Notes: a model not told the origin generated them from the sequence alone. 34,810 bases of DNA from Bacillota bacterium (GCA_021287065.1 JAJTBE010000010.1:1-34810); one strand, 5' to 3'. Positions 25,215 to 33,271 are shown, numbered from the stretch's first letter. A program made the numbers and translations.

Positions 25215-26798
25215 GTGAAAATTGTAACCGGCAGCCAGATGGCGGATATTGATAAGCATACTATAGAAGAGATTGGAATACCCGGCTCTGTTTTAATGGA
25301 GAATGCCGCAAGAGCTTTTTGCAGAACATTTGTGGAACATTCAAGCTTAACCCCTGATTCGGAAGTTATGATACTCTGCGGTTCAGGCAACAATGGCGGA
25401 GACGGCTTGTGCATCGCAAGAATTCTTGCAGGATGGGGATATAAAGTTCATCCCCTTCTTGTCGGCAGAGTTCAGTCCCTGAAATCCGACGCCCTCCTCA
25501 ATTTTAATATCCTGAAAAAAACAGGACCGGAACCGATAATAATACAGGAAGAACCGGATCTGAACATCATTCCTTCGGTTCTGTCCGGATGTGAATGGGT
25601 GGTTGACGCCCTATTCGGCACGGGTTTGACCAGACCCATAGTCGGTATCGGCGCAAAAGTCCTTAAATTGATAAATGAGGGTAAAACAAGAGTAGCGGCA
25701 GTGGATATTCCATCCGGAATTAATTCCGACAACGGGCAGATTCTGGGCGACGCAGCAGAAGCGGAACTGACCGTTACATTCGGACTTCCCAAATGGGGGC
25801 ATTTTCTGTTTCCCGGAGCAGGATACAGAGGGAAACTTGTTGTGGCAGACATCGGATTCCCCGTTTCTATGCTTGGGGATGAGTCGATAAAGGGAAATTT
25901 AACGGAACTTGATTTTGTAAACAGAATACTTCCCCGAAGACAGCTGAACGCACATAAGGGAAGCTGCGGAAATCTTGCAGTTATTGCAGGGTGCAGGCAT
26001 TACCTCGGAGCAGCGGTTCTCACCGGAAAATCAGCTCTTAAAATGGGAACAGGCTATATAACTCTTTTCCTTCCCAATTTTCTCGAACCTGTCGTCAAAG
26101 GACTGGTTCCGGAAATTGTATCAAACGGTTTACCCGATATGGAAGGTGGATTTATTACCACTCAGGCAAGCAGCATTGCTCTCAGGCATGTCAATACCAA
26201 AGACGCCCTCGCCATCGGTCCCGGGCTGAGTATAGTTCCAACTACAAGGGATTTTATCATAGATGTGCTTGAAGATGTTACAGTACCCTCCGTCGTGGAC
26301 GCTGATGGGCTGAATGCTCTGTCGGGCCTGGATAATTTCAGAAGAAATACTGAAATCCCCTGGGTAATGACTCCTCACCCCGGCGAAGCTGCAAGGCTTC
26401 TCAATGTGCCCAATGAAAAAGTGCTGGATGATGTGCGGGGCGCTGCAGAAGCTCTGGCGGAAAAATTCAAAGCTGTTATCGTTTTAAAGGGAGCACATAC
26501 TCTGATAGTAAACCCCGATGGAAAGACTTTTGTAAATCCGACGGGAAACCCCGGTATGGCAGTTATGGGAATGGGGGACACATTAACGGGAATAATAGCA
26601 TCACTGCTTGCCCGGAAGATCCCTGCCTTCGAAGCTGCCGTAGCCGGAACATACATCCATGGATTAGCCGGAGATATAGCATGCAGCGAAAAAGGCGAAG
26701 ACGGCCTTACCCCGACTGATCTTACTGAAAAAATTCCTGAAGCTGTAAAACTTGTAAAATCAGGCTCAGCAAGGGAAAAGTTCTTTACCTGCAGATAA
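25215..26798 (+). CDS. nnr: Bifunctional NAD(P)H-hydrate epimerase and ADP-dependent dehydratase
   Basis: A 527-aa metabolite-repair enzyme that converts damaged NAD(P)HX back to NAD(P)H. The N-terminal epimerase (about 1-210) has SQMADIDKHTIEEIGIPG, the GSGNNGGDGLC loop near residue 56 and VAVDIPSGINSDNGQ. The C-terminal dehydratase (about 225-527, YjeF_C/ribokinase-like) has HKGSCGNLAVIAGC, TPHPGEAARLL and GMGDTLTGIIASLLA near residue 452 with its catalytic Asp. I use GTG at 25215 with GGAG 7 nt upstream; an ATG at 25182 adds a hydrophobic 11-residue stretch without a binding site and foreign to the family. Confidence 0.95.
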   Translation: MKIVTGSQMADIDKHTIEEIGIPGSVLMENAARAFCRTFVEHSSLTPDSEVMILCGSGNNGGDGLCIARILAGWGYKVHPLLVGRVQSLKSDALLNFNILKKTGPEPIIIQEEPDLNIIPSVLSGCEWVVDALFGTGLTRPIVGIGAKVLKLINEGKTRVAAVDIPSGINSDNGQILGDAAEAELTVTFGLPKWGHFLFPGAGYRGKLVVADIGFPVSMLGDESIKGNLTELDFVNRILPRRQLNAHKGSCGNLAVIAGCRHYLGAAVLTGKSALKMGTGYITLFLPNFLEPVVKGLVPEIVSNGLPDMEGGFITTQASSIALRHVNTKDALAIGPGLSIVPTTRDFIIDVLEDVTVPSVVDADGLNALSGLDNFRRNTEIPWVMTPHPGEAARLLNVPNEKVLDDVRGAAEALAEKFKAVIVLKGAHTLIVNPDGKTFVNPTGNPGMAVMGMGDTLTGIIASLLARKIPAFEAAVAGTYIHGLAGDIACSEKGEDGLTPTDLTEKIPEAVKLVKSGSAREKFFTCR

Positions 26799-26846
26799 AA
26801 GGGATAAAAGTTCAATATTTGTAAAAATAGTATAGGGGTGTATATT

Positions 26847-27812
26847 ATGGAAGGAAATGGCAGCTATTCAAAATCAGCTAGCGGTTCAATGCTCTCAAGA
26901 GCGCCCGGAGTCGGTTCAAGAACCCCGATTAGCTTTGGTTCGATATTGGGTGAAATTATGCGGAAATTTTTGCCTGACTACGAAAACATTTTTAAGGAAT
27001 CCACAGACGACTATTTCATATATGTTTACAGAAAATGGCTCGGAAAAGGCTGGTGGGGCTTCGTTATGATGCAGAGCGCCAGACGCAGGGGGTTCTTCAA
27101 TGCTGAAGTTGGAATCAGCAATAGAAAAACTTACCCCTACAGCCTTGCATCATGGAAACCGGAACTTGCTGTTGATGCGGTAAGGGAAAGAATAGGTCTT
27201 TTGTCATATTCTGAAGACAAAGGATGGACCTATCGCAGCGAACGGGAACTGGAAGTCAGTCTTGAAGAAGTTATCAGAAATCATGTCGGCGGCGGCGTTA
27301 ATACACTTATGGAAAACAGCAGGGAAAAACTGGAAGTTGAATATAACAGATGCCGCAAAATGGTCAGCGACTGCCGTAGAGCCTTAAAAAGGTACGAAGG
27401 CAAAACTCCGGAGGAAATATTTCCTGAAATAACCGGGATAAAAAAGATAGCTGAATATGTTGGTGAACATGCAAGGCTCGAATCCTACGAAAGAATGCAG
27501 GACCCCTTCATTAAGGCAAAACTGCAGGAAAAAGAGTTTATGATGCTGCAGTGCTACTTAATGGGCGATATTATGGACAGACCGGAAACAAGAACCAACG
27601 CCCTCAGCGGAGAACTGTCTTTGTCCTACACAGACGACCAGATCGCAAAAATACTTCAGAGAGCACCTCAGCAGATGTATATGGCCCCCCTCGATACCGA
27701 TGAGGAATACATACTCAGATATGCTTACCTCAAATCACTGATGGGGCTTGAATCAGTGCTTTGCAGGGAACAAACTGAAAAAAGTGAAACCGGTGAAAGG
27801 AGCAGCGGATGA
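26847..27812 (+). CDS. Uncharacterised 321-aa protein
   Basis: I do not recognise it. The N-terminus is Gly/Ser-rich and low in complexity (about 30 residues), then comes a probable globular part with FLPDYENIFKES, YVYRKWLGKGWWGFVMMQSARRRGFF and a run of amphipathic helices (about 130-235, rich in Glu, Arg and Lys), then a LSYTDDQIAKILQRAPQQMY stretch and a charged tail. No signal peptide or membrane segment is seen. AGGGG lies 8 nt before the ATG at 26847. It ends in an ATGA overlap with the CBS gene, so the two are translated together. The neighbours are housekeeping enzymes and do not reveal its role. Confidence 0.75.
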   Translation: MEGNGSYSKSASGSMLSRAPGVGSRTPISFGSILGEIMRKFLPDYENIFKESTDDYFIYVYRKWLGKGWWGFVMMQSARRRGFFNAEVGISNRKTYPYSLASWKPELAVDAVRERIGLLSYSEDKGWTYRSERELEVSLEEVIRNHVGGGVNTLMENSREKLEVEYNRCRKMVSDCRRALKRYEGKTPEEIFPEITGIKKIAEYVGEHARLESYERMQDPFIKAKLQEKEFMMLQCYLMGDIMDRPETRTNALSGELSLSYTDDQIAKILQRAPQQMYMAPLDTDEEYILRYAYLKSLMGLESVLCREQTEKSETGERSSG

Positions 27813-28336
27813 AAGCAAAAAACATAATGGAAAAGAATATCGTTACAATTTCCCCTGACATGCCGGTGAAAGAGGTTGCAAAACTTCTTGCGGAAAAAGA
27901 TCTTACCGCCGTCCCGGTTGTTGATGCCAAAAATGACATAATCGGAATTGTAAGCGAAGCGGACCTTATCTACCGGGTAGCCCATCCCCACCTTCCCGCT
28001 CATGTGGAGCTGCTTGGGGGAGTTATTTATCTTGAAAACCCATTTGAACTTAAACAGGAAATGAAAAAACTGACTGCTATTACCGCAGGCCAGATTATGA
28101 CTGATAAAGTTCTTACAATAACAGAGGATGCGGATATCGAAGATATTGCAACTCTTATGATCGAACAGGATATTAACGGAGTTCCGGTAATAGGTGAAGA
28201 AGGACTCGTCGGAATCGTAACAAGGCATGATCTCGTCCTTGCTCTTGCAAAACCGGAAAGCGAAACTGAACCTGAAGAAGACGAAAAGGACAGTGATCAG
28301 GAACACGAACACGAAGACGACGAGGACGATGATTAA
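27809..28336 (+). CDS. CBS-domain pair protein with acidic tail
   Basis: A 175-aa protein of two CBS domains (about residues 1-60 and 95-150), a fold that binds adenosine-type nucleotides. The first shows MEKNIVTISPDMPVKEVAKL and VPVVDAKNDIIGIVSEADL; the second shows IMTDKVLTITEDADIEDIA and VPVIGEEGLVGIVTRHDLV. A longer linker between them (HPHLPAHVELLGG) is typical of stand-alone CBS pairs. The last 26 residues are almost all Glu, Asp and His, an unusual tail that could bind metal or simply be disordered. It overlaps the previous gene by ATGA and lies 24 nt before the amidotransferase-like gene. Confidence 0.92.
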   Translation: MKAKNIMEKNIVTISPDMPVKEVAKLLAEKDLTAVPVVDAKNDIIGIVSEADLIYRVAHPHLPAHVELLGGVIYLENPFELKQEMKKLTAITAGQIMTDKVLTITEDADIEDIATLMIEQDINGVPVIGEEGLVGIVTRHDLVLALAKPESETEPEEDEKDSDQEHEHEDDEDDD

Positions 28337-28360
28337 CTACTTATAAGACAGGTAAATACA

Positions 28361-29086
28361 ATGAGAAAGTCAGTTCTGGTTTTTTGCGGCAGTGATAGGG
28401 AAGTGGAAAAAAACCGCTTCTATCTCGAAGCAATACAGGCAATAGATGCAGTACCTGAAGTAATAAGACCCCGTCCTTATGATGGCGAAGTTCTTGATAT
28501 GATTGAAGATGCCGATGGAATTCTGCTAAGCGGGGGAGGAGACATCCACCCCGATTTTTTCAATCCCGGAGAACCCTTACACCCCAGCGTTGAAACACCT
28601 CCGGATATTCTCAGGGACCAGCTCGAAATTTCAGCGGCAAAACATGTAATAAACACCGGAAAACCCCTTTTTGCCATTTGCAGAGGACTGCAGGTCCTCA
28701 ACTGCGCACTCGGAGGCACTCTTTATCAGGATATCGACGACCAGTTTCCCCCTGTGGGAATAAAAAAAGGACACAGGCAGACTGATCCTGATGTGGATAT
28801 TCCAAGGGAAAAACATTCCCACTCCATCAAACTCGAACCGTGGAGCAATATGTACAAATTTCTTGGCAAAGAAGAGGTTCTTGTGAACAGCACCCATCAT
28901 CAGGCTCTTAAAGAACTGGGCAGAGGCCTCAGGGTTTCAGCAAGATCCGATGATGGTGTGATTGAAGCTGTGGAAATGCCCGGAATACAGCAGATTATAG
29001 CCGTTCAGTTTCATCCTGAGCGTATGATCAGCGACTATGAAGACATGAAAAAACTGTTTGAATACTTTAAAGAGGTAATGAAATGA
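28361..29086 (+). CDS. Class I glutamine amidotransferase-like hydrolase (peptidase C26, PuuD-like)
   Basis: A 241-aa protein with a class I amidotransferase triad: nucleophile Cys107 in LFAICRGLQVLNCALGG, and His218 and Glu220 in AVQFHPERM. LLSGGGDIHPDFF near residue 57 forms the oxyanion-side loop, and VNSTHHQALKELG is typical of the gamma-glutamyl-gamma-aminobutyrate hydrolase group. That group frees glutamate from gamma-glutamyl compounds; this substrate is not proven, and no other putrescine-pathway gene is nearby. AGG lies about 8 nt upstream. It ends in an ATGA overlap with the M20 gene, so the two hydrolases may act on one compound. Confidence 0.9.
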   Translation: MRKSVLVFCGSDREVEKNRFYLEAIQAIDAVPEVIRPRPYDGEVLDMIEDADGILLSGGGDIHPDFFNPGEPLHPSVETPPDILRDQLEISAAKHVINTGKPLFAICRGLQVLNCALGGTLYQDIDDQFPPVGIKKGHRQTDPDVDIPREKHSHSIKLEPWSNMYKFLGKEEVLVNSTHHQALKELGRGLRVSARSDDGVIEAVEMPGIQQIIAVQFHPERMISDYEDMKKLFEYFKEVMK

Positions 29087-30279
29087 CTTTGAATGAAACC
29101 ATACTCCGGAGATCAGAAGAACTGTTCGAATACATGCAGAAAATCCGCCGGGAAATCCACATGCACCCCGAACCCGGCTTCCAGGAGTTCAACACTTCAG
29201 GGATAATATGCGAAAATCTTGATAAACTCGGCATTCCCTACAAATCAGGATTTGCCCAGACCGGAGTCGTAGCCCTTATCGAAGGAAGAGGACCCGGAAA
29301 AGTCATAGGCTTAAGAGCGGATATGGATGCCCTCAGCCTATTTGAAGAAAATGATGTTCCCTACAAATCAAAAAGAGAAGGCTTTATGCACGCATGCGGA
29401 CATGATGCCCATGTTGCTACTCTCCTCGGAGCAGCCACAGTTCTCAATGAAAACAGGGACAAATTTGACGGAGCGGTTAAACTCTTCTTTCAGCCTGCAG
29501 AAGAAGGACCCGGCGGCGCAGAACCAATGATTGAGGAAGGCTGCATGGAAAACCCCCATGTCGATGCCGTAATCGCATTCCATGTCGGAAATGGATACAA
29601 AACAGGCTTAATAGGTATTCACGGAGGACCGACCCACGCCGCTCAGAATGAACTTCGTATTACCATCACCGGCAAAGGAGGCCATGCCGCAACTCCTGAA
29701 AAAGGTATTGATGCCATAGTTATTGCAGCACACGCCATTACAGCCCTCCAGACCGTTGTTTCCAGAAGCATCGATCCCCTCGACCCCGCAGTTCTCACCA
29801 TCGGTACAATAAAAGGCGGAACAAGGCTCAATATCATCGCTGAACAGGTTGAACTGTCCGGCACAATCAGATATCTCAAAGACAGTGTTGGAGAAAAAAT
29901 ACATGAAGCTATCCGCAGAGTTATGGACGGCGTAACCAAAGCATTCGGCGGAACTTACAAAATCGAAATCCTCGAAGGCTACCCTGCGGTTTACAACGAT
30001 AGCGACCTCGCAGAAAAACTGAAAGGCTGGGTCATCGATCTCCTCGGACCAAAAGGACACTTCGTAGTTGACAGACCCACAATGGGAGCTGAAGACTTCG
30101 CCTATTTCGCAAGAAAAGTCCCGTCAGTATTCATGAGGCTCGGCGTCGGCGGAGATGATCCGTCGGTTTACTATAACCACCATTCATCCCGTTTTGATAT
30201 TGATGAAAAGGGAATGATCAACGGATGTGCCGGTTTTGCAAAAATGGCTATCGAATTCTTAAATGATAAGGGGGAATGA
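29083..30279 (+). CDS. M20 family metallo-amidohydrolase (HipO/YxeP-like)
   Basis: A 398-aa amidohydrolase of the M20D type, which cleaves N-acyl amino acids or similar amides. Metal-binding residues are visible: Cys105 and His107 in HACGHDAH, Glu140-Glu141 in FFQPAEEGPGGA, the His in AFHVGN near 166, and a late His in YYNHHSSRFDID. The HMHPEPGFQEF entry motif is typical. A lid or dimer domain (about 190-300) includes GGHAATPEKGIDAI. Substrate class within the family cannot be told from the sequence. It overlaps both neighbours by ATGA, giving a tightly coupled set with the C26 hydrolase and the small membrane protein. Confidence 0.95.
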   Translation: MTLNETILRRSEELFEYMQKIRREIHMHPEPGFQEFNTSGIICENLDKLGIPYKSGFAQTGVVALIEGRGPGKVIGLRADMDALSLFEENDVPYKSKREGFMHACGHDAHVATLLGAATVLNENRDKFDGAVKLFFQPAEEGPGGAEPMIEEGCMENPHVDAVIAFHVGNGYKTGLIGIHGGPTHAAQNELRITITGKGGHAATPEKGIDAIVIAAHAITALQTVVSRSIDPLDPAVLTIGTIKGGTRLNIIAEQVELSGTIRYLKDSVGEKIHEAIRRVMDGVTKAFGGTYKIEILEGYPAVYNDSDLAEKLKGWVIDLLGPKGHFVVDRPTMGAEDFAYFARKVPSVFMRLGVGGDDPSVYYNHHSSRFDIDEKGMINGCAGFAKMAIEFLNDKGE

Positions 30280-30683
30280 AGTTGAGAGTTCTTCTCGCTT
30301 CCTGGTTCTGCAACGCCTTAACCCTTTATATACTGGGAAGGCTGCTGCCGGATAAAATTATTATAAAACACCTTGTCCCTGCAGGCGGCGGGTTTATTTC
30401 AACCGAAGGATTGGTTACTGTCCTTGTGGGAGCATTGATCCTCGGCATACTCAACGCAGTGCTTAAACCGGTGATTTCATTGCTGTCCCTTCCGGTAACC
30501 TGCCTGACCCTGGGCTTGTTCTCCTTTGTGGTTACAGGCATTGTCTTCTACATTGCCGCAAGTATCACTCCGGGAATGGCTGTAGCCAATTTCTGGTGGG
30601 CGATTCTGGGAGGAGCGCTATTCGGATTCCTGAATTCAATAATATCAGGACTTCTCGGAGTTGATAAAAAGAAAGAAGACTAA
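30276..30683 (+). CDS. Phage_holin_4_2-type small membrane protein
   Basis: A 135-aa membrane protein with about four segments. It shows the family wording LLASWFCNALTLYILGRLLP, GALILGILNAVLKPVI, LPVTCLTLGLFSFVV and the FWWAILGGALFGFLNSIIS end, with a short charged tail (DKKKED). Despite the family name these chromosomal proteins are not tied to phage lysis and their role is unknown. It overlaps the M20 gene by ATGA, and GGGGG lies just upstream of its ATG. It is the last gene of the plus-strand unit that started at acpS. Confidence 0.88.
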   Translation: MKLRVLLASWFCNALTLYILGRLLPDKIIIKHLVPAGGGFISTEGLVTVLVGALILGILNAVLKPVISLLSLPVTCLTLGLFSFVVTGIVFYIAASITPGMAVANFWWAILGGALFGFLNSIISGLLGVDKKKED

Positions 30684-30712
30684 CCTTATTTTCGGAATCT
30701 TTCAACTGTATA

Positions 30713-30807
30713 AAAAGGACTGTCTCAAAAATCAAAGGCAGACCACACAATCCCTAATAACTCAGGGTAGGGTGGTGAAAACCTGTGATTGCTGAGGCGG
30801 TCCTTTT
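30713..30807 (+). ncRNA. Candidate structured RNA, class unknown
   Basis: AAAAGGACTGTCTC (30713-30726) pairs with GAGGCGGTCCTTTT (30794-30807) over 14 bp with two G-U wobbles, and one further A-U pair inside (30727 with 30793). Within the loop, ACCAC (30742-30746) can pair with GTGGT (30772-30776) around a CCCT/AGGG hairpin (30752-30755 with 30764-30767), and CAATC/GATTG is a competing option. This is more structure than a plain terminator. It matches no riboswitch, SRP, 6S or tmRNA pattern I know. It lies 29 nt after the membrane-protein gene and 38 nt before the 66-aa ORF, so it may be a 3' element of one or a leader of the other. Confidence 0.45.
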
Positions 30808-30845
30808 CTGAAAAATTATCTGCAAATAAATATCTGTGAGGGCTT

Positions 30846-31046
30846 ATGTCAAATCAGAACAAATATGAAACCTGCCCCCGGCAGGACGAAAACGAAAAGT
30901 GGATACCAAAAGTAAAAGTGTTTGTAACTAAAGAAGGAAAAACAGAAACCATCACCCTCGAAGCTCCGGAATTCATCTACGACGAAGAAAAAGAAGCAGC
31001 CCGGCACGGAGTATATATGGCAAAGGAATACCTCGCTTCGCTGTAA
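30846..31046 (+). CDS. Small uncharacterised protein, 66 aa
   Basis: A soluble, charged 66-residue ORF with GAGGG 4 nt before its ATG. It has one cysteine (ETCPRQDE), a probable beta hairpin (IPKVKVFVTKEGKTETITLE) and a helical C-terminal end (DEEKEAARHGVYMAKEYLAS). Codon use looks like that of the neighbouring genes, which supports it as real. I do not recognise a family. It follows the candidate structured RNA and precedes the repeat-rich block. Confidence 0.6.
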   Translation: MSNQNKYETCPRQDENEKWIPKVKVFVTKEGKTETITLEAPEFIYDEEKEAARHGVYMAKEYLASL

Positions 31047-31323
31047 ACAAACATTACTGTTTTACAAAATATCTGCGTTATACCAATGCAGGTAAGCCAC
31101 TCAAAATTCCGGTGTCTGACCGGTTAGCATTGCCAGTGTGTGGTAATTATAGTCTTTCCAATAAATCAACCCGAAAACACTCTCTCAGGAAACTTGCCTG
31201 ATACCGGATTTCATGACCGATTTAATGGGATTACCATATATAGGAAAGTTGGTATAAACCGTCTTTCCTTCCCTGAAAAACAGGAGTTTCCGGCGAAAAA
31301 TTTGAGTTGTTTTTACTATTCCA
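31047..31323. other. Repeat-bearing intergenic stretch before the tandem array
   Basis: It contains the decayed inverted-repeat element at 31078-31257 and about 60 nt of sequence without recognisable features. Part of one frame is open but shows no coding sign. Confidence 0.5.
31078..31257. mobile_element. 180-bp decayed relative of the 442-bp MITE-like element
   Basis: TTATACCAA (31078-31086) is inverted at TTGGTATAA (31249-31257), and the right end carries GGAAAGTTGGTAT just as the 442-bp element does. Bases 31105-31148 align with the reverse complement of 24257-24299 at about 34 of 43 positions, so the two are homologous and placed in opposite orientation internally. No coding capacity. 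Confidence 0.6.
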
Positions 31324-31475
31324 TGGGCATTGGATTCAATCAGCCATCCGGAACCGCCAGCAACCCAATAACCACAAACCCCGGCCAACCCCAATGCCAC
31401 TGAATTAGCAAAAAACACTCAAATCCCCAGCCAAATACTCTTGTTTTTCAAGGAGGGAGGTTCGGAGGGCAACCT

Positions 31476-31493
31476 CGCTTTTTTAAAAAAGCG
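31476..31493. terminator. Terminator-like AT-cored palindrome in array unit 1
   Basis: CGCTTTTTTAAAAAAGCG is a perfect 18-bp palindrome flanked by AACC and GGTT. The same element recurs in the other units near 32047, 32622 and 33102. It could slow transcription from either side. A two-stem element with a real loop would be stronger, so this is only terminator-like. Confidence 0.4.
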
Positions 31494-31567
31494 TGGTTCC
31501 CTCTGACGGTCCCCAAACCCCACGGTCCCCCGGTCGGCCCCCAATTCCAAAAGTTTTGGGAGGTCCG

Positions 31568-31595
31568 GAGGAAACTTTTTTCAAAAAGTTTCCTC
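31568..31595. terminator. Terminator-like 13-bp hairpin in array unit 1
   Basis: GAGGAAACTTTTT pairs perfectly with AAAAAGTTTCCTC around TC. The other units and the solo copy at 24154-24183 keep the hairpin with small changes (for example GTTTTC, leaving a G-U pair). It may stop or pause transcription between the converging genes on either side of the array. Confidence 0.4.
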
Positions 31596-31667
31596 TGGGA
31601 GCTGGGCAGACCGACACAAGCCTCGTGAGCGATCAGATAAATCCATGCCTTAATTCATGGGCATTGC

Positions 31668-31852
31668 GGCCAACCCCTGCCGGATCGCAGGCGTCCCGCC
31701 TGCCCCCCGGGTCCCATACCCTCTGGCCAACCGCCAGCAACCCAATAACCACAAACCCTGGCCAACCCCTGCCGGATCGCAGGCGTCCCGCCTGTCCCCC
31801 GGGTCCCATACCCTCTGGCCAACCGCCAACAAACCCAATAACCACAAGCTTC
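31668..31852 (+). repeat. Two head-to-tail 92-bp sub-repeats within array unit 1
   Basis: Copies start at 31668 and 31760. Each carries GCCGGATCGCAGGCGTCCC with a CAGGCG-TCC-CGCCTG hairpin, then CCCGGGTCCCATACCCTCT and an AACCGCCA(G/A)CAA-CCCAATAACCACAA tail. Unit 2 has copies at 32243 and 32336; unit 3 has one, at 32815. Confidence 0.85.
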
Positions 31853-33133
31853 GCCAACGATCGTAGGAGGGGTTTGCAACCCCGACGCGGACCCGCAGGT
31901 CCGCCCACGATGCAAGCAAAAACCTCAAATCCTCCAAAAACACGGCACACCCCCCGCCAACCCAATACCACTGAATCAGTAAAACTTACTCCAATTTCCA
32001 GCCAAATACTCTTGTTTTTCAAGGAGGGAGGTTCGGAGGGCAACCTCGCTTTTTTAAAAAAGCGTGGTTCCCTCTGACGGTCCCCAAACCCCACGGTCCC
32101 CCGGTCGGTCCCCAATTCAAAAGTTTTGGGAAGGAGGTCCGGAGGAAACTTTTTCCAAAAAAGTTTTCTCTGGGAGCTGGGCAGACCGACACAAGCCTCG
32201 TGAGCGATCAGATAAATCCATGCCTTAATTCATGGGCATTGCGGCCAACCCCTGCCGGATCGCAGGCATCCCGCCTGTCCCCCGGGTCCCATACCCTCTA
32301 TCCAACCGCCAGCAAACCCAATAATCACAAGCCCCGGCCAACCCCTGCCGGATCGCAGGCATCCCGCCTGTCCCCCGGGTCCCATACTCTCTGGCTAACC
32401 GCCAGCAACCCAATAACCACAAGCTTCGCCAACGATCGTAGGAGGGGTTTGCAACCCCGACGCGGACCCGCAGGTCCGCCCACGATTCAAGCAAAAACCT
32501 CAAATCCTCCAAAATCACGGCACACCCCCCGCCAACCCAATGCCACTGAATCAGTAAAACTTACTCCAATTTCCAGCCCAATACTCTTGTTTTTCAAGGA
32601 GGGAGGTTCGGAGGGCAACCTCGCTTTTTTAAAAAAGCGTGGTTCCCTCTGACGGTCCCCAAACCCCACGGTCTCCCGGTCGGTCACCAATTCCAAAAGT
32701 TTTGGGAGGTCCGGAGGAAACTTTTTCCAAAAAAGTTTTCTCCGGGAGCTGGGCAGACCGCTCCAATACTCGTGACCGATCAGACTAATCCATACCTTAA
32801 TCCATGGGCATTGCGGCCAACCCCTGCCGGATCGCAGGCGTCCCGCCTGCCCCCCGGGTACCATACTCTCTGGCCAACCGCCAGCAACCCCAATAACCAC
32901 AAGCTTCGCCAACGATCGTAGGAGGGGTTTGCAACCCCGACGCGGACCCGCAGGTCCGCCCACGATGCAAGCAAAAACCTCAAATCCTCCAAAAACACGG
33001 CACACCCCCCGCCAACCCAATGCCACTGAATCAGTAAAACATACTCAAATCCCCAGCCCAATACTCTTGTTTTTCAAGGAGGGAGGTTCGGAGGGCAACC
33101 TCGCTTTTTTAAAAAAGCGTGGTTCCCTCTGAC

Positions 33134-33196
33134 GGTCCCCAAATCCCCGGTCGGTCCCCAAATCCCCGGTCGGTCCCCAAACCCCGTCGGTCCCCC
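33134..33196 (+). repeat. 19-bp mini-repeat run at the array end
   Basis: GGTCCCCAAATCCCCGGTC repeats with starts at 33134, 33153 and 33172, then a shortened copy at 33189. The other units have a single, less regular GGTCC...GGTCGG stretch at this place, so this expansion is specific to the last unit. Confidence 0.75.
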
Positions 33197-33271
33197 AAAT
33201 CAAAAGTTTTGGGAAGGCGGGTGCCTGCCCGCAGGGTCTCCAACCCTAACCAACTTCATCAATCCCGGTTC

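Larger units (their letters stand above)
31324..33240. repeat. Imperfect long-unit tandem repeat array, C-rich on the plus strand
   Basis: The landmark ACTCTTGTTTTTCAAGG recurs at 31437, 32008, 32583 and 33063, giving periods of 571, 575 and 480 bp, with a partial unit before and after. Each unit has in order: a GGAGGTTCGGAGGGCAACC block, an 18-bp AT-cored palindrome, CCCC/GGTCGG runs, a 13-bp hairpin, a CTCGTGAGCGATCAG segment, one or two sub-repeats of about 93 bp, and a hairpin GCGGACC/GGTCCGC. The third unit has one 93-bp sub-repeat where the first two have two, which accounts for its shorter length. It is not CRISPR-like: units are long and have no spacers. Open frames within it occur on both strands and are by-products of few stop codons. 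Confidence 0.9.

Noticed and set aside
30276..30683. Prophage remnant, because of the holin-like family name
   Set aside because: No other phage gene is present, the gene is coupled to a metabolic enzyme, and this family is common on bacterial chromosomes outside phages.
30713..30807. Calling the structured region a known riboswitch or SRP RNA
   Set aside because: The conserved cores of SRP, GEMM, TPP, cobalamin, fluoride and similar classes, as I know them, are not present.
31493..33132. Several overlapping open frames of 66-194 codons on both strands of the tandem array
   Set aside because: They repeat with the array unit, run in several frames on both strands at once, are dominated by Pro/Gly/Arg/Ser from GC-rich repeats and lack ribosome binding sites. 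They are by-products of low stop-codon density.
31324..33240. CRISPR array
   Set aside because: Units are about 480-575 bp with no short direct repeats separated by unique spacers, and no cas gene is near.
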